Shown here piece by piece: positions 42,644 through 53,157 of a stretch of 64,000 nt of DNA. Within the stretch, counting starts at the first letter, position 1. Every line of letters starts with the position of its first letter. Both the position numbers and the translations under genes were made by a program. The notes below the pieces were generated by a model that saw only the letters and a program-made list of their open reading frames with translations, ran no database searches and was not told the origin of the DNA. The stretch covers positions 4,794-68,793 of the forward strand of contig DF237204.1 in NCBI GenBank assembly GCA_000708835.1, written 5' to 3'. The stretch is from Klebsormidium nitens (lineage: Eukaryota > Streptophyta > Klebsormidiophyceae > Klebsormidiales > Klebsormidiaceae).

Positions 42644-44138
42644 GCCACCAGGTTCGTTCTTAGGTCGTCCAGGGTAGGCGCCGACTCGAAGCGAGTGTGA
42701 AGCCAGCGTCGTGGTTCGACCGCGGAAAAGCGGTCACGTCGCCTGCAAAGGTGTGGCACCATACAATCGCATTTTACTACGAGAAGGAGCACTTTTCGAG
42801 AAGAAACGGCAATCACTTCTCACCTCAAGATCCGATGCCCAAGTTCTGGTCTTATGCTTGATTTGCATAGTGCATGTGTGGATACTCCTGGCAATTCCAC
42901 GCGGATAAGTTGGGAGCCATGACGGCTTTTGTCGTTGCTGGGCACGTGCTTCGATCGTTGTTTGACGGTTGTCCGACGGTCATAGTGTCGTTTCCAGCAA
43001 GGGCTGACGATCGCTGCACGCACATTAATAGTCGTCATGTAGGGCGTCCGACGGAAACCGTCTTGTATATATAAACATAAGAAGCTGCCATTGCCCAAAG
43101 CCGATTCACAGTGACGCCGGCCAGCGGGCCGTTCATGCAAACCTGCAATTGGTGACGGTCCGGCTCGACGGTAATCTGCTCGCCAGTCTCATGCATTACT
43201 GGCATATGAACGTGGCTTTTGACAATCCAAAATAGTCACTCTGGTGAATGCTTCGCAACCAAGCTGTACTGCGGTTGTCGGACACGCTCCGGATGGTGGT
43301 CCATCCGCGCTGGTCCAACCGGCCCTGCATGTGCATGCTTAAGTTACGAATTGCCCGCTGTGAAGACCATACGGCACCGTCATGCTGTGATCATGGCAGG
43401 TTAGATTCGCCTTTTTACAGGATTGCCGGCGGACTACAGAACATGGCATGTTCAAACTTACTGATAGTATATGCACGGGGCTGCCCCTGCTGACCGGTCA
43501 TTGCGACCTAGGTCCAAATTCGATGACGGTCAGCTACCGTCCTGGGTTGCGCAGGTTGGACTCTCGTTGCACTAAGTGATTGGTGACAGTGAACGTACCT
43601 TGCATGACTTGCCCGACCATGCCTATGCGCGTTTACGGTTTTCCATTTTGGTCTTCAGCCGTTGGAGCTTCTACTAAACTTTTACAAGCAACGGATGCCA
43701 GCAAGATCTCTATGCTTGAGATGATGGCGGCAGCGGCGATCAGACGCCTGTATTTCGACCGGACTGGCTAGGCGTCCCCCTGAGGCTGCGGCGGCCGCGC
43801 GCGCGGACACAACCGAGCGGCCGCGGGTTTTGAGCTCTAAATCTGAGTGAAACCCGCACACCGGGCCGAGGGCGGCCACGTCTTGCGAATCACACCGGCC
43901 GGGCACGCCGGGTCCGCAAACCTCGACAGCACCGTCATCAAAACGTGATGTCAGCGTTAGGACTAGGACTCAAGGATCCAAGGATCTTGGCTCAGACATT
44001 AAAACAGCGCTACAAAAAAACTAGCCTGAAGCCACCTGCGTGTGCGACCCGCAAAGCAGCTAAACAAGCACGCAAAGAGGAAGCAACAAAAGCATAAAGG
44101 ACCTCGCGCTCAGGCCTCGAAGAACACGATTCGCAACA
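42644..44138. other. intergenic, no gene supported
   Basis: No coding sequence is supported between the RNF121-like gene and the small gene at 44.1 kb. A GC-rich segment with runs of cgcg and two ggccgc sites lies at about 43.78-43.92 kb, just upstream of the next gene, and may belong to its promoter. Confidence 0.5.
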
Positions 44139-44556
44139 ATGGAGAGAACATCCCTTCCCAACTTTGAGGATTTCGAGTATCCGGCGGCCGTTTACCAGAA
44201 CAAGTCTCCAGAGGGCGACATCCTCTTCTCCGTAGTCGCACCACAAGTTGCAGTTGTTGGAGAGGGGCCCACTGAAGAAGCTGCAATGAAGATGCTACCA
44301 AGAAGCTGGAGTCTGCTTGCTTTCACATGCTCTGTTGTAACCAGGGTTTCCCAAGCCGTACGACGAGGAGAATTTGGTGAAGGAGTTGGAGGAACGGGAG
44401 AGTGCTGACGGCTTGCCGAACGGTGTTAAGGCCATTGAAAGCAAGAGAGTTCGGTTGGAGAAGCTGAAGACGGCTATGACTCAGGCGGAGGTAGCCAGGA
44501 GGTGGGAGGAGGCGTTGAGTGACGCCAAGAGGAACAACGCGGTCCCTCTCTTCTGA
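44139..44556 (+). CDS. unidentified small protein, two coding blocks in different frames
   Basis: From ATG 44139 a coding-looking block runs to about residue 52 (starts MERTSLPNFEDFEYPAA; contains SPEGDILFSVVAPQVAV and GPTEEAAMK). A second block, in the next frame, runs from about 44347 to TGA 44554-44556 (FPKPYDEENLVKELEERE, a Lys/Glu-rich helix, ending NNAVPLF). The second frame has a stop at 44337-44339, so the blocks cannot be one exon. A clear acceptor (ctgttgtaaccag) ends at 44344. The only donor in matching phase is A|GTCTGC at 44311, which would make a 34-nt intron; with it the protein has 127 residues. A GC donor slightly upstream, a larger skip, or a one-base error in the sequence are other explanations. 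The second block is probably helical. No family is recognised. Confidence 0.55.
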
Positions 44557-46651
44557 ATTGGTGAGCCCGTCAATTTCAAGCGAGTCTCGTCTTCTAAAGG
44601 CTTTCTTCGGCATGCTTTGCTGCACGAAACCTGTGCTGCTTTGACAGACCAGGCAGACGGTTTTGGATTACTGCCAACGCTGCCGGCCTGACTTGACTGG
44701 CCTTCACTCTTACTAGTCGTGTAGAGGAGTGGTTTGTTCACCAGTCCACCTCTAAAGTGAAACATTTGACGAACGTACCGACATACGTGGTCAACTGTAC
44801 GCCTCATCCACCCTCCACGCCGGAAACTTCTGACACCTCAAGAAACACGACACAAACTTTCACAGGAAGAAAAGGGAACCATAGTCTCATAGAATCTCAA
44901 CCAACGACGTCTTAGATGGAATGACCCCGACCTTGTTCAGGCTGGGGCATGATTCTGTAGTTTCGGTCAGACTTCTTGGAATTTGATGTTACATACTTTC
45001 AGAAAGATATGCAGCCAGTCAAAAGTTCGTAGTGATAGCACATAGATTTTCAATTCCCTCAAATTCAAAGTCCATTGAAACGTACACTTGTAGTGAATCG
45101 ATTGCCATGAGCTCTAGCTGTTCAACGCCATGAACAAACACAGGTGAAGGATAGGATTCAGACCTTGCATTTTAGAGGCTCTGACGACATTCGGAGGTCG
45201 CATCTTTAAGTTGAGGTAGTTTTCAAGCGGTTTACTGCCCGCTTTCCACTCCTTTTACGGAGTACGATGGCTGAATCCACAAGAAAACGAATCGAAGCCC
45301 GCGGATCAGCATGCTGCAGTATGAGGTACTTGTATCCACCTACCATTGGAAAGTTCATGGAAAACGCTTTCTCCTCCCCTCAACTGCAGGTGCCACCAAA
45401 CCCATGTACCTCTTGGGTTAGAACTTGCCAATGCACTTTAGGGAGACCGTCTAGTCATATCAAATCCCCGTGACTGATCTCGTTGGAGCATAAGCAAAGA
45501 TCGAAAGTGGCACTCGTCTGCAATTACATCTGCTGGCGCAGCGGAAGCGAGCAGACCTAGAGTTTCTTAGCGCTCGCGATTTGAAGTGAGGGGTCAAACC
45601 TGGTATTTTGCGGTCACTCGAACCCGACCGCCGAAAAAACACTCGATTGCATGACATGCAGGGCAGTTTCATCGGATCAATGACCGTCCTAAAGAAGATG
45701 CGAGACATAATGATCGCATAAAGAGAGAGTCCTACTCATGCAGCAAGTTTGATATGACGGCATGGTCACCGCGGGTGTTGTTCCCCAACAAGATTGACTC
45801 GATCATCTGCGCTCTGTTTGCCATGTGCATGGTAGTGTCTTCTGCCCTCTTTAGATGCAGATTCGATCATGATGCACGTCCAGTTCCATGCCGCGATCGA
45901 TGATATGACGGATATAGATCTATGGAGCACAACGTACCTAGATCATGTGCAACGCCAAAAGTACAGGCTTCATCCTCAATTTTCTAAGCACGAGACAGGC
46001 TGCTGGCGGGACGGTGGTCAGGCTGGCAGTAATGCCCTTGGCGAGACTTAGCAGAATGCAGCGCTACATAGCCGAGTCTTCTTCCCTTGTACTAGAGCGC
46101 GGGTCGAAATAGGTACATTGTCGAGCTAGCAGCAACCAACCCGGCCAGGCTGCGGAGCCGCATGTGTGAAGGCCGGCCATTCAATCAAAACCGCCGTACC
46201 AAATGTGCCTTCGATCTTGGTGGACGCTTGGTCCTAAACGGTGTACTTTGGGACGCGACGTCGAAAATACCGGGGAGGTCACTGTACGTTTGGATTCGAA
46301 GTCCCCACACGGATCTCCTCAGATGTATCTTCCTTTGATCCTCAAAGCCCTCCCTGTGAGTTTCGGTGCAAGGGCCGCTTGCGCCTGCAACTTGCGCAGC
46401 CGTATGTCGCGAGCGTGTGCGAGAGAGCGAGGCCCAACGGGGACACCCTGCGCGGAAAGTAAACGTCCAACTCAAGTAAGTCTTAGACTTGAAAAGAGAA
46501 AGTTAGATCATCGACTTGAAAGAGGAGCAAGGCTCGAAGGAAACCATCGCTCCACGGACTATTGTCTTTTACGGTGGCATGGCAGCTGAACAACTGAACA
46601 ACTTCAGCTGCATGGCATATCGAACCGAGGTCAATTTGAGAAGAGCGATCT
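44557..46651. other. intergenic, no gene supported
   Basis: This stretch of about 2.1 kb has only short frames on both strands and no motif or exon chain. It contains the 3' flanks of the small gene (+) and of the 954-residue protein gene (-). Confidence 0.5.
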
Positions 46652-49600
46652 TCAGCGGCCCACCTGCTTGAGAATCGACTTGGAGGGTGTCGCCGACATG
46701 TGCTTGGGGCTGTACCGGGGGCTCCGCTCCTTGGGCTTCTTCCCGGCGACCCCGTTCTCCTTGTCTTCTTCCTCGACCGCGTCCCACCACTTCACGTGGC
46801 GCCCTTCTTCTAGAGCAGCCTCCCCAATCACCTGCCCATTGACGGGCGTCGATTCATTCCGCGCCGCAGCCCGAGTTTCCGCTGCGAAATTAAGCCCCGG
46901 TCTTGAATGCGCGGTGCTTGCTTTCTGGGAGGGAACGTCACGCGTGACCGGAGGAAGCGGCCGGCTTCCCACCCCTGCGCGGTAGAAACTAGAAAGGAGG
47001 CCTCGCTCGGCCACGGACCGTGAACCGTCCGCGCGCTTGATTCTGCTTTTAGACTCCTTCGACAAGCCCACGTTTCCGGGCACGTTCTCTGAGTCGACCC
47101 GAAAGGGCGTCGGAGGCGCTGCCCAGGCCTCCGGCTTCGATAGCAGAACCGGTTCGTCGCTCTCGTTGTGGGAACGGTCCACCAGGACCCGGTTTCTACT
47201 TTGGCTGCTCTGAGGGGGCGCTCTCGGGGGGCTGAAAACGAGTGGCGCCGGCGGAGCGAGCGCCGGGGGGGTGGTCGAGTAGCTGGCCGTGAGGGGGGGC
47301 AGATGGACGGCCGCGATCGATCGGACGGGCGATCGCACGGCCGTTCGCCGTCGTCGAGAAGGGCTGCTGGTGGGAGAATTGGGAGGCCGAGTAGCCCGTT
47401 CCTCTGCAGGGGGCGTTTTCGAGAGCCGGGGACTGCAGCTCGGTGAGTTGGCGGTGGGCGTGTGCTCGAAGAGGACCTCGTCAGAGGCATCGTGCCACGT
47501 GTCTGGCTCTGCTGCCGCTGCTGCAGATGGACACAAACAGTTAGTGGCACAGTGCTGTGCGTCGTCAAGGTTCGAAAAAACGGGTGATTACATGTCAGCA
47601 GTGCCTGCAATGTTTGCTATGAGCGACTGTTTACTTGCCGCTGACATCCAAGGGGATAGGAGAATGGTGCAATCAATCGTTGAATCTGATATTCCGGGCG
47701 TGTTCGCACTTTCGGAGCTCAGAGTTCCTTTCACGACAATGGACCGAGGGCTTTGCAATAGACGTGGTCAGCTTGGAAAGTTGCAGTGCCCGGTGCATAA
47801 GCTAAACGAAGGGCACACAGGGTGCCAGCCAACGTAGTCTTCAATGAACACAGTAATGCAGGGACCCAAGCTTAAGAACAACCGGAATAAGCACCGACAT
47901 AAGCACCTCAAAACCACCGTCCTTTTAGACAAAGAGTCTGCGAGGCCTTGAGGATTTCCCACTCAATTTCCCAGCTGCAATTGTTAAAACAAACGTTTTC
48001 ACTTACTCAGAATCTGTTCGAAATTGAAGATCAGCAAAAAGCTCACCGTGGTCTGTCCGACCGCTCGCACTCGCATTCCGCCCCCCATTTCCCGTTTCTT
48101 CGTCCGACCCCGACCCCCAGAAAGCCCCCTCATCCTCCCCTCCGCCCACACTAGTTGCTTCCTCAAATTCTCGCCCCTTCTTGGCGGCTCCAACGGGACT
48201 GAACAACCCCTGCAAGAAGCCCAGGATCCCCAGAGGAGCGCCCTGCCCAGGCGCCTGTCCCCTGCCGACACGTGTCCCTTGGTTCTTTCTCCCGCCGCTA
48301 GTTGCGTCTTCGTCCCAGCTCGCGAAGTCGTACACACGTGGGCCTGCTTTTCCAGACGGGTCTTTCCTCCCGTGTGGCTCTCCCTCACTTTCTTGGGGGC
48401 CGGCAGGCCCTCCGTTTCGACCCCCCAGAACAGAAGCAGCCGTCTCGAAGAGCCTCCGCTGGGCAGGAAGCTCCCTGTCCGAAACCCCAGTGTCCGAAGA
48501 ACCCTGGTCCGGCGCCTCCCCTTCGGACACCCCCGGGTCGGGAACGGCCCTGTTCGCACCGCCCATGTCCAGCGATCTGGCCGCCGGCACACCCCCATCT
48601 GCGGTGCCTAGGTAAAACACACCCGGGACCAGCCCCGCCCGCTTGGATGCCCCATCTCCAACGGCTTCGCCGCTCGGGACTTCTGCACCGTTTGCCCCGC
48701 TGTGCAACCGCTCATGCATGATTTTACCCAACTCGCTTCCCCTGATGCTTTCTTCTTCCGGTCTGAGCTTCAGATCTCTTGCGTCTAGCTTGCTGTGCAA
48801 GCTGAGGGAGCCGACTGCTGGCTCAAGACTAGCACTTGTTCCGTGTTGGGGTAGGGTGTTTCGAGAGAGGGGGCTGGGGGGCAGTTTGGCATGGTGAAGC
48901 GCTCGGTAGGGAGAACGTTTCTGACGCAGGGTGGCGGGGGAGATGAGGCGGCGGGCGGAGGGGGACTCCCACAGGATGGACTGCAGCTTGCAGATGGACC
49001 TAAGCAACAAAGCATCGGCTCTTTCAAAGAAAGTTTTCTCGAAGTGACCGCCTGCATCAAGGTATCTGCCTTGATTGCAAAAGTACGGTCGAATTCCGTT
49101 GATCATCACCCGTCCGCTATCGTCAGAAACGCAATGGGGATGAGCACATGCAATATGAAATACAATCCGACAGTTGTTAGTCAACATTGTATCTACAATG
49201 GGATGTCAGCTGCTAGGCAGAAGCTTTCTGCAACAAGCTTCTTTAGAGTCCCCACGCACAATGGCACCTGGCAGTAACAATGGGCAACGTCAGAGTTCTT
49301 ACCTGTACGTCTTTGACAGCTCTGCCCGCATCTGCTGCACCTCCCCCCTCCACGCGTCCATCTCCTTGGCCGCCTTTGCCACCAGCTTGGACGGAGGGGG
49401 GGGGGTGCCTCCAGGGAACGGCGACAACCCAAAAACTGAACTACTTTGACCTTGAAGACCTACGCGGGGGCTGCCAGAGTCCGCCGGAGCGGGAAGACGG
49501 CTTTCACTTGGAGGCGCAGCGTCTTCGACTGAGGTCGTGTAACGTGTGGGTGACTCAAACACGTCTGAAGGAGGCGCTGCGTGCGGTGCTGTTGCTGAGG

Positions 49601-51686
49601 CGGGGTCCTCAGCAGCACCCCGGGGATTTAACGAGCAGCGGTCCGTGGAGCTGCTCTCCGGTCTGTGACGTATTGTAATCGCTGGGGAAGCCTGTGCAAC
49701 TGCAGAATCGCCTCTCTCTAAAGCAACTTCTTCTTCGTACCCCTCAGCTGATGGCAGTTCGGGCCTGACTACGTCGACGGTATCGGTTTCAGCAGTTTCC
49801 TGGGGCTGTGTTTGAGTTTGCAAGAGAGAAGGTGGGGTGCGGGAACTCCTACGGGGCCGGTAGGGGGTCAGCTGGTGAGCGGCAGAGGCCCGAGAGAAGC
49901 GGCTATCGGAAGTGGGGGTGGGGGGAGAATCTGCAAATGAGCAGGAGGATGTTTTTTCGGAGGTAAAAGCCGGGTGAGAAAAAAGGTGATAGCCGCTATT
50001 GCAGGGTGACCGACAAATGTCGAAGTGATTTCCAAGTACATGCAGAAGAAGCGCGGGCATCTCCGGTGGCTGGAGCATCGCATCCTTGGAGTTGACGTTT
50101 GAGCAACGAGCCAAGGGCCAAAGTAAAAAGTTCTAAGCTTCCCTCCTTTGAGGCGTTTAGTGAGCGCATGAGAAGAAGAGACATACCTGCAAGTCTGGGA
50201 GAGTCCACCACTTCTTCCGCTTGACAGGTTTCTAGCTGAGGCCCCGCCACTGTCTGGAGTCTTCGGCAGATTTGCGCAGCGTCTAGGTGCCGGCTGTCGG
50301 TCATTTTGCCAGGTCGCTTGAACAGGACTCTTCTTGTCTGGGACTGCATCAGAAGGGTCCCCCATGCGCTGCCAGGAGGACCTGACAGGGGAGGGCTTGC
50401 CGGATCAACGGCCCATCAAATACGCGGTGACGATGATGAGGTGCTTTAGCTGGCACTTTGCTGAGGTGGTAACTGATGGACTTCCCTCTGCAACAGGGCA
50501 GCTGAGCTCGAAACTTGACTGCTACAGAAACACCAAATCAAGCTCAAATGCAATGGAAGACTTTGCTCAGAGTTGTAAACTGTATGTCAAGGCTCGAGTG
50601 ACCAGACACGGTCAACATGCTCATGTTCCGTTCGGCTGGAGAAAACCTGAGGGGAACACTGATTAAATGGTGCACATCTAACTGCTACAGCATGTTCTTA
50701 GCAACGTCGGGCAACCGTTCAGCTGTGTGTCTTTCAGAGAGCGAAAAGCGCTTAATGGGGCTCTTCGCTCCTACCTATTTGCATATTCTCCTAAAAAGAA
50801 AAGAGCAAATCCCATCCATGGGCGATAGGCGCCTATGTAATTTCAAGCACAAGTCTGCAGATGTTTCCATCTAAATGAATAGAAGAACCTTCCTCACCAT
50901 GGGCCCTCTTTGACACACCGTGTGCCCGATCCGAGTTGCTCAACAGCTGGTTTGTGAGCTGAAGGCCACGTCTGCAATGGAAGCACCAAAGCATGATCTG
51001 CTCTGCTGAAGTACTGTCAAACGCTCCGCGAGTGGCTTTTTTGAGCAGATCATTCCTCCAATCAACTCAAAGAGGCTACGATCGGTAGAGGACGTGCACG
51101 GCAAATACTCATGGTTGTCAGGTAAAAGCCAGCTTGAAACCATGCATGTATGCGAACATTGTTTGCCTAAAAGCGCAAAAAGTGATGGTCAATGGTCCAC
51201 TAATGTTTATATGCCTGGGCATGAATGCTGCTGTTCCTTTGCCTATGTCTGAAATGGTTTCTGATGCCTGCTGAGCTCAGCAATTTACTTACAGACTTTG
51301 GCTATGTTTTCATGGTTGCTCATGTCTGCTGAGCTCAGCATGCCAATTTCAAGGTTGAAGGTACACACCAATCTGACACGGACGCTTGAAATGATATCAT
51401 GCTCAGAGGATGAGGATACGGGTTGTCTATTCATCGATTGTTTTTGAACCCTTAAATGAACGTGGTTCACTAACCTGGAACCATAACTGCGAGGCAGGTC
51501 AGCATCTGCCCTGACCAGTCGCTCTGCGATGGCCTCCACACCTAGTCTCTCTGCCCTTGCTTTGCGCAGCCTGCTGCTCAGAAACGCCCTTTGCACGATG
51601 AGCGCCGCAATGTGCCCAGAGTTTCCCCCAAGCTTTTGGCTCAATTGCTCATCATGACTCACTGCTATGTCCCCTTCTTCAGCCAT
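46652..51686 (-). CDS. unidentified 954-residue Ser/Pro-rich protein with KEN box and short coil
   Basis: Six exons on the minus strand: 51475-51686, 50898-50971, 50187-50343, 49303-49902, 48047-48999, 46652-47520; every junction keeps phase. Residues 1-95 look folded and helical (KLGGNSGHIAALIVQRAFLS, then RRGLQLTNQLLSNSDRAHG). From about 96 to the end the protein is mostly disordered, rich in Ser, Pro, Arg and Glu, with many SP and TP sites (PKTPDSGG, RSSRTPPS, SPSRRRRTAVRSP). A short helical patch at about 320-365 (AKAAKEMDAWRGEVQQMRAE, then SICKLQSILWESPSARRL) spans the exon 4/5 junction and looks the most conserved. Near the C-terminus are HVKWWDAVEEEDKENG, with a KEN box at 919-921, and a basic tail with SPRYSPK. 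The SP/TP sites and KEN box suggest a cell-cycle-controlled nuclear or spindle protein; this is inference. No family is recognised. Confidence 0.7.
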
Positions 51687-53157
51687 GCTGGTATTGGGTT
51701 TGCGACAAAGTGGTTTCCACCCTTGCTTAGGAGAACACTTGTCTTGCTTAGTTTATGATGACGTCAGAAGAGGTATGCTGTATTGCATGCTCCCTCAAAG
51801 TCAATAATGTGACATATACCGCCCAGAATACCTGAGCATACGGCCCGCCGGCTTGGAGCAGGCTTTTTACAAACTTGATGCATCACCCGTACTTATCAAA
51901 TAGAGAAAGCATTGGCTAGCACCCCATGTCAGTTCCGTCAATCCTGACGTTGCACGTCCAAGCCGCACAAAGGCAGGGCTTCGCACAGACGTAACGCACT
52001 TTTTCGAGAGTTCATTCATAGCGGCCATAGAGTTTTAGGTACCTATCCACTTTGATTCCTTCCCTCTGCATCCAACAATTCATGGGGTTCCTGGTCTCCT
52101 GGGGACTAGGTACCTACCTACCTACTGTTGTAGACTGTTGTAGACTGTTGTAGTTGTAGACTGCGACCTTGCTACTTTTTAGGGTTCCTCATTTGAATGC
52201 TAGGGAAAGAGCACATTCGACGGTTGCCACTAAGAAGGCCAACGGCCGCGATGACTCGACACTCGTTCACGTGAAGCTGCGACCGTCCAGTTTTAGCCCT
52301 GCTATTATTAGAACTTGCAAGCCAGACTCAACTTGCACATTGAACTGTTCAAACGTGCGTACGTCAGAATCCGATGTGGGAATGTGGAGCCAGGGCCGGG
52401 CGCAAAGGTAAAATACGGCCAGCTCTAGTTGCGTGGATGTATGTCCCGGGCTCCTCTCGGGGAACTGTTGATCAGCTCACTTCTCCACGAGAGTGGTCGG
52501 GGCGATCCCGGCCGGGTGCACAGCCACTCTTACTGGCTGAAGAGATGTGAGCCGTTCACTGCGGATTCTGTATGCAAATGAACGGCCAGGTTTGGCCGTC
52601 GCTTGATATACCCGCACTCAGCAACAGCTTGCTGTTTGGAAGGGGTCCTTCCGAACAAGCTGTGGACATGAGCTCGAAGCAGCCATAAACCGTGTTTCCA
52701 GCAGGTTGCTCGAGCAGGAGAGAGCAAGCTGTATCGGACTCCGACAAGTATTGCTGCTCAACCTTCTAGAGATTTGGTAGAACACGAAGAAGACGTCGTC
52801 AGCTGCTCGCACGCTGCATAATCGGACTTACACACGCACACTCAGATTCAACATGATCATCCTGTTAGATAAAAGTAGGTGCCTTGATGAAGGTATGCGA
52901 CCTGATGTTGGAGTGTAACAACCAGATCTATGTCTCTCTAACGGAAATGCAATGCCTAGTCTCGATGGGATTCAAGCCAGAATGCTGCAATACTAAGGTG
53001 CAACCTGCAGGCATAATTAAGGGCAGTCAGCTTATGCAGCTCCCGGAAGCAAAGGACGTGAGCGTGGTGCTACTGAAGCCAGGCGTGTCTGCATTTGACG
53101 ATTAGCGCTTTAGATTTCTGCAATTAGCGAGGTCGGCAGAGCTGGCTTGAAGACAGG
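51687..53157. other. intergenic between divergent genes, no gene supported
   Basis: This region lies between the 5' ends of the 954-residue protein gene (-) and PTEN (+). It holds a short tandem repeat (listed separately). The plus frame 52884-53105 (73 codons) ends 52 nt before the PTEN start codon; it has no family motif and may be an upstream open frame in the PTEN leader. Confidence 0.5.
52107..52161. repeat. short tandem repeats: tacc tetranucleotide and 10-bp tgttgtagac
   Basis: A run of tacc/ctac units at about 52109-52125 is followed directly by three head-to-tail copies of tgttgtagac, the last partly degenerate into ttgtagact. It lies in non-coding DNA and is a simple microsatellite/minisatellite. 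Confidence 0.85.

Noticed and set aside
48024-48721. long plus-strand Pro/Ser/Arg-rich frames
   Set aside because: They are antisense to exon 5 of the 954-residue protein; GC-rich disordered coding regions often leave the other strand open.
50405-50487. alternative terminal exon on the minus strand (ending CGT TGA)
   Set aside because: It is phase-compatible, but it would place a stop 39 nt before the next coding exon; direct joining of 50898 to 50343 gives one continuous protein.
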